Counted from the first letter of the stretch, positions 8,387-17,219 are shown. The stretch: 64,000 bases of DNA from Microbacterium timonense (GCF_900292075.1 NZ_OLMV01000002.1:186001-250000); one strand, 5' to 3'. The notes: generated from the sequence alone by a model not told the origin. Translations and numbers: made by a program.

Positions 8387-9463
8387 ATGACCACGTCGGA
8401 TGCGGCCCCGCCACCGCATCTCATCGTCGGGACCACACGGCCTCGGACCGAGTCCGCGGCGGTCTACGCGGCGCTCTCGGCGGGCATCGTCGGTGCGCTG
8501 TACGGGCTGCTGGTATCGCTGGCGGGAACCCTGACGATCGCCGGCGAGGACCCCTTCGCCCTGTGGGCCGCCTTCGGCTCGGCGGTCGTCGCGGCGGTTT
8601 CGTCGACGGTGGCGTACTGGCGTGCGCGAGGAGACGAGGGCCAGCAGTGGCGCCGCGTCCTTCCCCGGTGGAAGTTCATCATCAACACGATCTCGGTCGT
8701 CATCGCCCACACCGCGCTGGCCTTCCTCGCCACGTATGCCCTCTACCGCCTGCTTGCGCTCGGCTTCATCGGATTGCCGGTCATCACGTTCTGGGCGACC
8801 GTGCTCATGGCGGTGACGTTGGGCCTGTCGACGTACGTCGTCTACCTGTCTTCGAGCACCATGACCACCCAGCGCATGTCGACCCTGCTCATGGCGTTCA
8901 TCGTCATCGGGACGCTGACCGCAATGGTCACGACACCCGATCCGCAATGGTGGACAGTGCACTTCAGCCAGCTCGGCACCTTCGACGACCTCTCGAGCTG
9001 GGTCTTCAACGGCACGCTCATCGCGGCGGGTCTCCTGGTGACGACGTTCGCCGTCTACATCGCCAACGATCTGAACGCGCTGGTCGCGACCGGCACGCTC
9101 CTCAACCGCGCGGCGAGCCGCACCGTCCCGGCACTGTTCGTCGTGATGGGGATCATGCTCGCCTGCGTCGGGATCTTCCCCGTCGACGTGAACCTCCTGC
9201 TCCACAACGTCTCGGCATCAGGGATGGCCGCGATGTTCCTCGCGCTGCTCATCGCCGGTCCACGGCTGCTGCGCGGGATGCCGCGGACCTACTTCGTCGC
9301 CTCGTGGGCGTTCCTCGGGGCGACTGTCGCGTCCGTCGTGCTGTTCGTGGTCGGCTATTTCTCACTGACCGCGTTCGAGATCCTCGTCTTCGCGCTGATC
9401 TTCGGCTGGATCGCGGTGTTCATCCGCTTCCTCGGCGCCGCCGGCACAGTCACGAAGGACTGA
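8387..9463 (+). CDS. multi-spanning membrane protein, DUF998-like
   Basis: The protein (358 residues) has about ten hydrophobic segments and no enzymatic motif I can name. The stretch 'GIFPVDVNLLLHNVSASG' followed by membrane helices resembles DUF998 proteins, which share a Gly-x-Phe-Pro plus His pattern in a loop; this link is tentative. The N-terminus is short and cytoplasmic. The stop is four bases before the AI-2E-family gene, so the two are co-transcribed. The message appears leaderless. Function is unknown; the pairing suggests a shared transport or envelope role. Confidence 0.7.
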   Translation: MTTSDAAPPPHLIVGTTRPRTESAAVYAALSAGIVGALYGLLVSLAGTLTIAGEDPFALWAAFGSAVVAAVSSTVAYWRARGDEGQQWRRVLPRWKFIINTISVVIAHTALAFLATYALYRLLALGFIGLPVITFWATVLMAVTLGLSTYVVYLSSSTMTTQRMSTLLMAFIVIGTLTAMVTTPDPQWWTVHFSQLGTFDDLSSWVFNGTLIAAGLLVTTFAVYIANDLNALVATGTLLNRAASRTVPALFVVMGIMLACVGIFPVDVNLLLHNVSASGMAAMFLALLIAGPRLLRGMPRTYFVASWAFLGATVASVVLFVVGYFSLTAFEILVFALIFGWIAVFIRFLGAAGTVTKD

Positions 9464-9467
9464 CGCC

Positions 9468-10580
9468 ATGTCCGACGACGCGGAAGTCAGCCCAGAGCCC
9501 GCTGCTCCGCGCCGCAGCATCCTGGGCGTGCGCGCCGTCTTCGAGCGGCCCCTGGTGTCGGGCTTCCTCGCGACCGTCGGCGTGCTCGGAGCACTGCTGC
9601 TGGGCAGCGCCGTCGCCTCTATCGCCACGATCCTCCTCTACATCGTCCTGGCCATGTTCCTGGCGCTTGCGCTCGACCCGATCGTGCGGCTCCTCGAGCG
9701 CCGCCGCGTCAAGCGCCCCGCAGGCATCGCGATCGTCTTCGGTTGCTTCGCACTGCTGTGCGCGGCATTCCTGATCTGGGTGCTGCCACCCGTGCTCGCG
9801 CAGGTCGGCGAATTCATCGAGGCCATCCCCCGGGCCATCGCGGGCGTGCCCGAGGCGGAATGGTTCACCCGGCTGGCGCCCGACACCCAGGCTGCGCTTT
9901 TGGCCGCGCTCGACCAGCTCGCGGCATGGGTCTCCGCGCCATCCACGCTCGCGGCGCTGAGCGGCGGGCTGTTGGGCGTGGCCGTGGCGTTCGTGGGCGG
10001 CATCACCGCCAGCTTCATCGTCGTGGCCCTGACGCTGTACTTCCTCGCGTCGCTCGAAGGCACCAAGCGGGCCTTCTACGCCCTGGCCCCAGCCCGCAGC
10101 CGCGCTCGGCTGGCAGATCTGACCGAGCGCATCACGGCGTCGGTCGGCAGCGCCCTGGTCGGGTCGGTGACATTGTCGGCTCTGAACGCCGCGGCCGTCT
10201 TCCTGCTGCACCTGGCGATCGGGCTGCCGTTTCCCGCGCTCATGGCGGTGATCGCATTCGTCATCACGTTGATCCCCCTCTTCGGCTCGGTGATCTTCCT
10301 CATCATCGGCACCGGCGTCGCGCTGTTCTCCAGTCCCACCCAGGCGCTGATCTTCGCGATCTGCTACCTGATCTACATCCAGCTGGAGTCGTACGTTCTG
10401 AGCCCTCGCGTGATGAACCGGGCCGTCGCCATTCCGGCTGCTCTCGTGCTGATCGCCGCACTCGTGGGTGGAACCCTCGGCGGGGTGATCGGCGTGCTCG
10501 TGGCACTCCCGGTCACGGCATCAATCCTCCTGATCATCCGGGAGGTCGTCGTGCCGCGGCAGAACCTCAAGGTGAGCTGA
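9468..10580 (+). CDS. AI-2E family (UPF0118/TqsA-like) transporter
   Basis: This 370-residue membrane protein has the family layout: two N-terminal helices, a third followed by an amphipathic stretch ('LAQVGEFIEAIPRAIAGVPEAEW'), and a C-terminal block with 'LPFPALMAVIAFVITLIPLFGS' and 'QLESYVLSPRVMNRAVAIPA', both diagnostic of AI-2E-type exporters. Members include the autoinducer-2 exporter TqsA and Na+/H+ antiporters, so the cargo cannot be told from sequence. It follows the DUF998-like gene with a four-base gap and probably uses the same transcript. The downstream P-type ATPase has its own start-proximal -10 box. Confidence 0.85.
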   Translation: MSDDAEVSPEPAAPRRSILGVRAVFERPLVSGFLATVGVLGALLLGSAVASIATILLYIVLAMFLALALDPIVRLLERRRVKRPAGIAIVFGCFALLCAAFLIWVLPPVLAQVGEFIEAIPRAIAGVPEAEWFTRLAPDTQAALLAALDQLAAWVSAPSTLAALSGGLLGVAVAFVGGITASFIVVALTLYFLASLEGTKRAFYALAPARSRARLADLTERITASVGSALVGSVTLSALNAAAVFLLHLAIGLPFPALMAVIAFVITLIPLFGSVIFLIIGTGVALFSSPTQALIFAICYLIYIQLESYVLSPRVMNRAVAIPAALVLIAALVGGTLGGVIGVLVALPVTASILLIIREVVVPRQNLKVS

Positions 10581-10624
10581 CCGCGCCGGAGAACCGGGCA
10601 CTGTGCACAGAGCCCGCGCGGCGC

Positions 10625-10630
10625 TACTGT
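10625..10630 (+). promoter_or_regulatory. -10 box, TACTGT
   Basis: Six bases (CTGTCC) before the ATG of the P-type ATPase gene at 10637. Confidence 0.5.
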
Positions 10631-10636
10631 CTGTCC

Positions 10637-13330
10637 ATGACGGTCACGGACTCGGTCTCGGCTCGTCCCTGGTTCGCGCAGGATCCGGATCAGGTCCTCG
10701 CTGCGGCAGGCAGCGATCGAGATCGCGGCCTGACCGCGGCAGAAGCGCAACGCCGCCTGGCCGAACACGGCCCGAATGCGATCGCGGCCGAGCCGCCGCC
10801 GTCGGTCTGGCAGGTTTCGCTGCGGCAGCTGGCCGATCCGATGAACGTCATGCTCGTGGCCGTCGCGGTGATCAGTCTGTTCATCAACCAGGTGAGCGTC
10901 GGCATCCTGGTCGGCGCGCTGGTCATCCTCAACGTCGTCCTGGGCGCGCGGCAAGAGCTCAAGGCGAAGGCATCCGTCGACGCGCTGGCCAAGATGCAGA
11001 TCCCGCAGGCGAAGGTAGTGCGCGACGGGGCCCTCGTCCAGCTCGACGCGACCGCCCTGGTACCCGGCGACATCGTGGCGCTGGAAGCGGGCGACATCGT
11101 CCCCGCCGACGGGCGCATCCTCCGCTCGGCGACGCTCGAGACGCAGGAGGCGGCGCTGACCGGTGAGAGCGCCCCGATCGCGAAGGATGCCGCGACCCTC
11201 GTCGATCCGGACACGACCCTGGGCGATCGCACCGACATGGTGTTCCAGAACACGCAGGTGACACGGGGCACGGCTACCATCGTGGTGACCGAGACCGGCA
11301 TGCAGACCGAGATGGGGCGGATCGCCTCGATGCTCTCCGCGGTCAAGCCCGCCAAGTCGCCCCTCCAGCGCGAGCTGGACTCGCTGACCGGCGTCCTCGG
11401 CTGGATCGCGTGGGGCGCGGTCGCCGTCATCGTCGTCACCGGACTGCTGCGCGGGCAGGAGATCGCCTCGGTCATCCTCCTGGGCATCTCGATGGCGATC
11501 TCCGCCATCCCCACGGGCATGCCCTCCTTCGTGCAGGCGATGCTCTCGTACGGCTCGCGGCAGCTCGCCGAGCACAAGGCCGTCGTGAAGAACCTGACGG
11601 ATGTCGAGACGCTCGGGGCCACCAGCGCCATCAACTCCGACAAGACCGGCACGCTCACGATGAACGAGATGACGGTCGAGTCCCTCTACTACCGCGGCGA
11701 GTGGTTCACCGTCGCCGGCAGCGGCTACGACAAGACCGGCGAGATCCGTCACACCGCCGGGCTGCCTCTGCCCCAGTTCAATCAGCTCGCCCTCGGGCTG
11801 ACCCTGTGCAGCGATGCCACGGTCTCGGACGACGGGGCGGTCATCGGCGACCCCACCGAAGCGGCTCTCGTCGTACTTGCCGCAAAGCTCGGTGCCGACG
11901 CCGGCCTCACCCGCACGACGTTCCCCCGTCTGGCCGAGGTGCCGTTCGATTCGGCATACAAGTTCATGGCCACCTTCCACCGGATCCCGGTCGAAGGGGC
12001 CGAGACACTCGTGACGTACGTCAAAGGCGGGCCCGACGTCGTGCTGGACCGCTGCAGCCGGGCGGCGACCATGGACGGGGTCGTTCCGATCGCCGACCGC
12101 CGTGAGCAGATCCTCGAGGCCAACCGGTCGCTGTCGGAGCAGGGCCTGCGAGTGCTGGCGTTCGCGTTCCGCCGCTACGAAGCCGGCGCGGCCGTGCCGG
12201 CGGACCCGATGTCCGCTGTCTCCGACCTCGTCTTCGTGGGCCTGGTCGGCATCATCGACCCGCTGCGGCCCTCGTCGAAGGAGGCCGTCCGCATCGCTCG
12301 GGAAGCCGGCATCGAGGTGCGCATGATCACCGGCGACCACGCGATCACGGCCGCGGCGATCGGGGCGAAGCTCGGACTGGGTGAGGGTGCCGCCAGCGGG
12401 GCCGAGATCCAGGCGATGTCGGACGACGAGCTGAAGGCGGCGTTGCCCCGGCTGCACATGTTCGGCCGCGTCACACCGGAAGACAAGCTGCGGCTGGCCC
12501 GGCTCATGCAGGAGCAGGGCGCGGTCGTGGCGATGACCGGCGATGCCGTGAACGATGCCGCCGCGCTCAAGCAGGCCGACATCGGCGTGGCCATGGGTTC
12601 GGGCAGCGATGTCACGAAGCAGGCGGGGAAGATGATCCTCGTCGACGACAACTTCGGCACGCTGGTCACCGCGGTGCGACTCGGGCGGTCGATCTACGAG
12701 AAGATCGTGAGCTACGTGCGCTATCAGATGGCGCAGCTCTTCTCGCTCGTGCTGCTGTTCCTGGTCGCGAGCATCTTCGACATCAACGACGGCGTGCCGC
12801 TCACCCCGATCATGGTGCTGTTCCTGAACTTCTTCATCACGATCTTCCCGGTCATCGTCATCATGCTCGATCCGGTCCCCGACGGCATCATGCAGCAGCC
12901 GCCGCGGGACCCGAAGAAGACGATCGCCAACCGCGGCGCGGTGGCGCAGTGGTTCTTCTACGGCGCGCTCATCTTCGTCACCTCGCTCGTCCCGCTGCTG
13001 CTGTACCCGGATGAGGCCAGCTCGACCGAGCCGAGCGCGCCGGTGACCATGACCTTCGTCATCGCGGCTCTCGGTTCCATCTTCGGCGGCCTCGTCATGC
13101 GTCGCGACCCGGAATCGGGTCTCGCGCCGCCGATCCTCGTCGCGGTGAAATGGCTCGCCATCCCCCTGGCGCTCACGGTGGCGGCGGTGGAGCTGGGGTT
13201 CCTGCAGCGACTCATCGGCACGACGGGTCTGACCGGCAACGAGTGGCTCGTGTCGCTGGGGCTCGCCCTCATCGTCCCCGTCGCCGTCGAGCTCGAGAAG
13301 TGGATCAGGCGCGCACGGCGGCGTCACTGA
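10637..13330 (+). CDS. P-type cation-transporting ATPase with altered ion-site motifs
   Basis: The 897-residue pump has all catalytic parts: N-terminal cation-ATPase domain (residues 10-65), actuator 'LTGESAP' (174-180), phosphorylation site 'SDKTGTLT' with D335, 'KGGPDVVLDRCS' in the nucleotide domain, 'MITGDHAITAAAIG', hinge 'TGDAVNDAAALKQADIGVAMG', and six C-terminal helices. It resembles P2 (Ca2+/Na+-type) ATPases, but helix 4 reads PTGMP (292-296) instead of PEGLP, and helix 6 reads 'LNFFITIFP' starting near N731, without the N-x3-D pair that binds Ca2+. The transported ion is therefore probably not Ca2+ or is bound differently. The frame is open upstream through the AI-2E gene, but the ATG six bases after TACTGT gives the family N-terminus. 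Confidence 0.85.
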   Translation: MTVTDSVSARPWFAQDPDQVLAAAGSDRDRGLTAAEAQRRLAEHGPNAIAAEPPPSVWQVSLRQLADPMNVMLVAVAVISLFINQVSVGILVGALVILNVVLGARQELKAKASVDALAKMQIPQAKVVRDGALVQLDATALVPGDIVALEAGDIVPADGRILRSATLETQEAALTGESAPIAKDAATLVDPDTTLGDRTDMVFQNTQVTRGTATIVVTETGMQTEMGRIASMLSAVKPAKSPLQRELDSLTGVLGWIAWGAVAVIVVTGLLRGQEIASVILLGISMAISAIPTGMPSFVQAMLSYGSRQLAEHKAVVKNLTDVETLGATSAINSDKTGTLTMNEMTVESLYYRGEWFTVAGSGYDKTGEIRHTAGLPLPQFNQLALGLTLCSDATVSDDGAVIGDPTEAALVVLAAKLGADAGLTRTTFPRLAEVPFDSAYKFMATFHRIPVEGAETLVTYVKGGPDVVLDRCSRAATMDGVVPIADRREQILEANRSLSEQGLRVLAFAFRRYEAGAAVPADPMSAVSDLVFVGLVGIIDPLRPSSKEAVRIAREAGIEVRMITGDHAITAAAIGAKLGLGEGAASGAEIQAMSDDELKAALPRLHMFGRVTPEDKLRLARLMQEQGAVVAMTGDAVNDAAALKQADIGVAMGSGSDVTKQAGKMILVDDNFGTLVTAVRLGRSIYEKIVSYVRYQMAQLFSLVLLFLVASIFDINDGVPLTPIMVLFLNFFITIFPVIVIMLDPVPDGIMQQPPRDPKKTIANRGAVAQWFFYGALIFVTSLVPLLLYPDEASSTEPSAPVTMTFVIAALGSIFGGLVMRRDPESGLAPPILVAVKWLAIPLALTVAAVELGFLQRLIGTTGLTGNEWLVSLGLALIVPVAVELEKWIRRARRRH

Positions 13331-13373
13331 CCGAACCCGTGCAGGGCGTCGGTACGCGCCCCGCACACGTCAA

Positions 13374-13404
13374 AGGCCCCGAGTGCTGGGGACACTCGGG
13401 GCCT
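13374..13404 (+). terminator. strong hairpin downstream of the P-type ATPase gene
   Basis: Twelve-base perfect arms AGGCCCCGAGTG and CACTCGGGGCCT close a seven-base loop CTGGGGA. No T run follows on the plus strand, while the minus strand continues into TTT, so it may serve as terminator for the ATPase gene and as 3' end of a minus-strand RNA. Confidence 0.6.
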
Positions 13405-13509
13405 GTCGTCATCGTCTCTCGCCCTGCCAACCCCCCGGCTGGCGGCGTCGGATGACGGCTGGGAAGGAATCTTGGGGAGGGCCCTTCCCTGAGATGCTGG
13501 GGACATCTC
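13374..13509 (-). ncRNA. candidate structured small RNA, 6C-like
   Basis: Read on the minus strand, a TAGGAT box (13516-13521) is followed six bases later by the hairpin GAGATG-TCCCCAG-CATCTC, then a C- and G-rich middle, then the long hairpin at 13374-13404 with the identical loop TCCCCAG and a following TTT. Two hairpins with the same C-rich loop, the first starting at the predicted +1 and the second doubling as terminator, resemble the actinobacterial 6C RNA, whose loops carry six or more C; here there are four. No ORF with coding character fills the segment. It could be a 6C variant, another small RNA, or two unrelated hairpins. Confidence 0.4.
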
Positions 13510-13515
13510 CCTTAG

Positions 13516-13521
13516 ATCCTA
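13516..13521 (-). promoter_or_regulatory. -10 box of the candidate small RNA, TAGGAT
   Basis: Spacing to the predicted RNA 5' end at 13509 matches the spacing of the leaderless gene promoters in the window. No convincing -35 was seen. Confidence 0.35.
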
Positions 13522-13543
13522 ACTTGCGCAACGCGGCAACCGC

Positions 13544-13592
13544 TGTCCCCTCTTCGGGGGACAAACCGGCGCTCGGGGCTCCCTTGCGGGAG
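13544..13592. other. two further stem-loops upstream of the candidate small RNA
   Basis: TGTCCCC (13544-13550) pairs with GGGGACA (13557-13563), and CTCCC (13579-13583) with GGGAG (13588-13592). The first arm is also complementary to the GGGGACA that spans the plus-strand loop of the hairpin at 13491-13509, so alternative pairings are possible. The rest of the 13331-13635 gap shows no gene. Confidence 0.35.
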
Positions 13593-13635
13593 ACATTTCG
13601 GCTCTGGAGGCGGATCAGGGGGACTGGCGGCGACG

Positions 13636-14661
13636 TCAGACGCTTGGGGCGAGGTAGCCGTCGAGCCAGCGGTCCAGTTCATGGTACGCCTGCTCGCGCG
13701 CATGCGGGAGGGAGAGGAACACGTCATGGATCGCCCCGTCGATGCGGGCGATCGTCACCAGGTCGCCGAGCCGAATCGCGGCGCGTGCGATGTCGTCGAC
13801 GACGAGCACGGAGTCGCTGGAGGTCATCGACTCCTTCCACGACAGCGGCGGCGTGGAACGGGTCGACAGCAGCACCAGCGCGGGACAGCCGACGTCGATG
13901 CCCGCGGCCACACGGCGGTGGCCCTGCATCACCGCGGAGAGCCAGCCGGGAGCGATGGGGAAGCCCCGGTCCGGGCGCCATCTGAGGCGTTGGTCCCCGT
14001 CGGGAAGGCTTCCGATCTCCTCTTGCGCGCGCGTGTAGAAGCCGAAGTCCACACCCGGCTGCGCGCCGCGAGGATCCAGCCGCGCCCGTATGTCCACCAG
14101 CGGAGCAAGCGCCTGGCGGCCGAGCGCACCGAGCTGCAGTTCGAGCCACGGGCTGTTCATGACCAGTGCGGCGACGCGCCCGGGGTGCCTGGCTGCCCAC
14201 AGACACAGGGTGAGCCCGCCCGTCGAATGACCCATGAGCACCAGCCGGCGGCCGGCGCTTCGACCGGGCCGCCCCGACGTGGAGTGCTCCTCGTGCTCCA
14301 TCGCCGTCAGGGCAGCGGCGATGTCGACGTCGTAGTCGTCGAGCGAGTCGATGTACCCCGGGGTGTCGCCCTCCCGAAGGCTGCGCCCGTAGCGCCGCAG
14401 GTCCAGCGCGTAGAACCGCGCACCCCGACGTGTCCAGAACCGCGCGAGCTCCCGCTGGAAGAAGTAGTCGGACCAGCCGTGCACGTACAGCACGTCGATG
14501 TCGCGCAGCGGAGCGAACAGCGATCTGACGGGATTCGGGATGCTGCGGACCAGCGTGGCGACGAGCGGGCCGTGCAGTCCCTCGACTCCGAGTGGCAGCG
14601 TCGTCTGCTGGAACGGGCGCCCGAGGATGTCGGGGGTCCAGGTCGGCGAGGGGCCTGCCAT
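13636..14661 (-). CDS. alpha/beta-hydrolase, lysophospholipase/S33-like
   Basis: The protein (341 residues) carries the nucleophile elbow 'LMGHSTGGLTLCLWAA' (Ser in GHSTG), preceded by 'LYVHGWSDYFFQRELARFW', the oxyanion-hole HG pattern of serine hydrolases of the monoacylglycerol-lipase type. Near the end 'GAIHDVFLSLPHAREQAY' supplies the catalytic His and the preceding 'VLVVDDIA' region the acid. No signal peptide is present, so it acts in the cytoplasm. It is longer than MenH (about 250-270 residues) and lacks a MenH-like context match, so I do not call it MenH although men genes are near. The ATG follows a TAGGCT box by six bases. Confidence 0.8.
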   Translation of the reverse strand: MAGPSPTWTPDILGRPFQQTTLPLGVEGLHGPLVATLVRSIPNPVRSLFAPLRDIDVLYVHGWSDYFFQRELARFWTRRGARFYALDLRRYGRSLREGDTPGYIDSLDDYDVDIAAALTAMEHEEHSTSGRPGRSAGRRLVLMGHSTGGLTLCLWAARHPGRVAALVMNSPWLELQLGALGRQALAPLVDIRARLDPRGAQPGVDFGFYTRAQEEIGSLPDGDQRLRWRPDRGFPIAPGWLSAVMQGHRRVAAGIDVGCPALVLLSTRSTPPLSWKESMTSSDSVLVVDDIARAAIRLGDLVTIARIDGAIHDVFLSLPHAREQAYHELDRWLDGYLAPSV

Positions 14662-14667
14662 GGGCCC

Positions 14668-14673
14668 AGCCTA
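14668..14673 (-). promoter_or_regulatory. -10 box, TAGGCT
   Basis: Six bases before the ATG (14661) of the alpha/beta-hydrolase gene. Confidence 0.5.
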
Positions 14674-14699
14674 GGGGGCGGTCAGGGCTCCTCCCAGAG

Positions 14700-16073
14700 C
14701 TACTCGCCGCGGGAGATGGCGACCATCTCCTCGCGCGGCACGACCTTGATGCGCGCGCGCTCGTGCGGTGCGCCGAGCGCCACCTCGTGCTCGTCCAGAC
14801 GGTGCCAGCCGTCGAGGTCGGTCCAGCGGACTCCGCGCGATGCGAGCAGCGCGGGGATCGCCTCCTCCGACGGATCCGCCGGCTGCCACCACGTGCCCTG
14901 ATCGTTGATGAGGTGGCGGATCGTCTCCATGGCGTCCGACTTGGTGTGGCCGATGAGGCCGACCGGGCCGCGCTTGATCCAGCCGGTCGCATACACGCCG
15001 TTGACGCGCTCGTTCGAATCCTTGCTCAGCACCTGGCCCTCCCGGTTCGGGATGACGCCGTGCTTCTTGTCGAACGGCACACCCGGAAGCGGTGAGCCGA
15101 AGTACCCGACCGCCCGGTACAGCGCCTGGATGGGCACCTCGCGCAGCTCGCCGGTGCCGACGACGCCGCCTTCACCGTCGGGTCGGGTGCGCTCGTAGAC
15201 GAGTGCGGAAACGCGGCCGTCGGCATCCGTCTTCACTTCGACCGGCTTGGCGTAGAAGTGCAGGTGCAGCCGGCGCGACGCGCTGCCGCCGGCGTTGTTG
15301 ACGGAGTCCCGCTTGCGCCACGACTGCAGCACGCGGTCGATCACCATGACCTGCTTGTTGCTCGCGATCGCCGCGCGCGAGGCGTCGTCGTAATCGAAGT
15401 CCTCGTCGTAGACCACCATGTCGACGTCCCGCAGCTCGCCGAGCTCCCGCAGCTCGAGCGGGGTGAACTTGACGTTCGCCGGCCCGCGACGGCCGAAGAC
15501 ATGCACGTCGGTGACCTGAGAGGCGGCCAATCCCCGGTGCACGTTGTCGGGGATCTCCGTGGGCAGCAGGTCCTCGGCGTGCTTGGCGAGCATGCGCGAG
15601 ACGTCCAGCGCGACGTTGCCGTTGCCGATGACGGCGACGGAGGCGGCATCCAGCGGCCACTCACGAGGCACGTCGGGGTGCCCGTCGAACCAGCTCACGA
15701 AATCGGCCGCACCGTAGGAGCCGACGGCGTCGATGCCCGGGATGTCGAGCGAGGTGTCGCGTACCGCCCCGGTGGCGAAGATCACGGCGTTGTAGTGGTG
15801 CTTCAGGTCGTCGAGGGTGATGTCCTGACCGAACCGCACGTTGCCGAACAAGCGGATGTCGCCGCGGTCCAGCACCTCGCGAAGGGCGGTGATGATGCCC
15901 TTGATCCGGGGGTGGTCGGGCGCCACGCCGTAGCGGACAAGGCCGTATGGCGCCGGCAACTGCTCGAACAGGTCGATCGACACGTCGAACTTGCGCTCGG
16001 CCTTCAGCAGGATGTCAGCGGCGTAGATGCCTGCCGGTCCTGCGCCGACGATCGCCAGCCGGAGCTTGGTCAT
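14700..16073 (-). CDS. ferredoxin/flavodoxin-NADP+ reductase of the adrenodoxin-reductase type (FprA-like)
   Basis: The 457-residue flavoprotein starts with the FAD-binding 'LRLAIVGAGPAGIYAADILL' and has the NADP-binding 'VAVIGNGNVALDVSRMLA' near the middle, followed by 'HVFGRRGPANVKFTPLELREL', which is characteristic of mycobacterial FprA and mitochondrial adrenodoxin reductase. It transfers electrons between NADPH and ferredoxins in the cytoplasm. The length matches the family (about 455). The start is the ATG with AAAGGA eight bases upstream; codons before it have no family match. It lies just upstream of the hydrolase gene on the same strand. The ferredoxin partner is not in the window. 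Confidence 0.9.
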   Translation of the reverse strand: MTKLRLAIVGAGPAGIYAADILLKAERKFDVSIDLFEQLPAPYGLVRYGVAPDHPRIKGIITALREVLDRGDIRLFGNVRFGQDITLDDLKHHYNAVIFATGAVRDTSLDIPGIDAVGSYGAADFVSWFDGHPDVPREWPLDAASVAVIGNGNVALDVSRMLAKHAEDLLPTEIPDNVHRGLAASQVTDVHVFGRRGPANVKFTPLELRELGELRDVDMVVYDEDFDYDDASRAAIASNKQVMVIDRVLQSWRKRDSVNNAGGSASRRLHLHFYAKPVEVKTDADGRVSALVYERTRPDGEGGVVGTGELREVPIQALYRAVGYFGSPLPGVPFDKKHGVIPNREGQVLSKDSNERVNGVYATGWIKRGPVGLIGHTKSDAMETIRHLINDQGTWWQPADPSEEAIPALLASRGVRWTDLDGWHRLDEHEVALGAPHERARIKVVPREEMVAISRGE

Positions 16074-16151
16074 GGTGGTCCTTTCGGGAGGCGTCACATC
16101 TGGCCGGAGTGTCGAGGGGTCCGCGTCCCGGCCCCGCAACAGCTCGGGAAG

Positions 16152-17207
16152 CTAACTGGAACGGTCTGCGACCGCCTGGGCGAAGCGGGTCAGTGCCTCG
16201 CGCACCGCGCCGTCCGGCAGCGGTGCGAGGGCGTCGATCGCTTCCTGCGACCACGCGTGCGCCAGCTCGAGGGTGGCCTCGGTCGCTTCGTGCTCGCGCA
16301 ACTCGGCGAGGGGCTCGTCCAGCAGTGCCGGGTCGGCGCCGTCGGCGATGCGCGCGACCCCGTCGTCGATGCGGGCGCGCAGGTCGGCGGAGGCGGCATC
16401 CGAGCGCTGTCCGAGCACGAGGTACGGCATGGTCGGCACCCCCGCGCGCAGGTCGGTGCCCGGCACCTTTCCCGTCTCGTCGGGATCGGCCGACAGGTCG
16501 ATGACGTCGTCGAGCAGCTGAAAGGCGACACCGGCCTTCTCGCCGAACGTCACCATCGGCTGCTCGAACTCCTCGGGGCCGTTGGAGAAGATCACGCCGG
16601 ACTGCGCGGCTGCCGCGATGAGTGACCCGGTCTTGTCGGAGAGCACCTGCAGGTAGAACGCCACGCGGTCGTCGCCCTCGGACGGCCCGACGGTCTCGTG
16701 CATCTGCCCGAGCACGAGGCGCTCGAACGTGTCGGCCTGCAGACGGATGGCCCGGTCGCCGTGGCGCGCCATGATCTGGCTGGCTCGCGAGAAGAGCAGG
16801 TCCCCGGTGAGGATCGCGACGCTGTTGCCCCAGACCGCGTGGGCACTGGGCACGCCGCGACGTTTGTCGGCGGCATCCATCACATCGTCGTGGTACAGCG
16901 AGCCGAGGTGGGTCATCTCCAACGCGGTCGCGGCTTCGATCACCTCGTCGGTGGCGCCGTCGCCCAGCTGCGCGGTCAGCAGCGCCAGCATCGGGCGCAC
17001 GCGCTTGCCGCCGGCGTCGTACAGGTAGCGGCTGGTGGCGTCGGCGAGGGCGTCGGCCACCCGCAGCTCCTGTTCGAGGGCGCTGTCGACACGCTTGAGC
17101 CCGGCCTCCACGGTCTTCAGCAGCGTGCGCGAGCGCGCGCCCGCGAAGATGCGGTCGGTCAGGCCCAGCTTGCCCGCGATGTGCGAGCCCGGCGCTGTCG
17201 GTGTCAC
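16152..17207 (-). CDS. all-trans polyprenyl diphosphate synthase
   Basis: This 351-residue enzyme has both aspartate-rich motifs that bind Mg-diphosphate: 'LYHDDVMDAADKRRG' (DDVMD at 107-111) and 'LLDDVIDLSAD' (DDVID at 233-237), together with 'GGKRVRPML' near residue 67. It condenses isopentenyl diphosphate onto an allylic starter to make the long prenyl chain. The neighbour menG and the spread of other men genes indicate that the product is the menaquinone side chain, which menA attaches. Chain length (likely C40-C55) is not readable by eye. A GTG start six bases after TAGGCT is chosen. Confidence 0.88.
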   Translation of the reverse strand: MTPTAPGSHIAGKLGLTDRIFAGARSRTLLKTVEAGLKRVDSALEQELRVADALADATSRYLYDAGGKRVRPMLALLTAQLGDGATDEVIEAATALEMTHLGSLYHDDVMDAADKRRGVPSAHAVWGNSVAILTGDLLFSRASQIMARHGDRAIRLQADTFERLVLGQMHETVGPSEGDDRVAFYLQVLSDKTGSLIAAAAQSGVIFSNGPEEFEQPMVTFGEKAGVAFQLLDDVIDLSADPDETGKVPGTDLRAGVPTMPYLVLGQRSDAASADLRARIDDGVARIADGADPALLDEPLAELREHEATEATLELAHAWSQEAIDALAPLPDGAVREALTRFAQAVADRSS

Positions 17208-17213
17208 CCTCTC

Positions 17214-17219
17214 AGCCTA
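17214..17219 (-). promoter_or_regulatory. -10 box, TAGGCT
   Basis: Six bases before the GTG start (17207) of the polyprenyl synthase gene. Confidence 0.5.

Noticed and set aside
10373..13366. 997-codon minus-strand ORF opposite the P-type ATPase
   Set aside because: It is the shadow of a gene with all P-type ATPase motifs on the plus strand.
13636..14661. MenH (SHCHC synthase)
   Set aside because: It is an alpha/beta-hydrolase near men genes, but its length and S33-like sequence do not match MenH.
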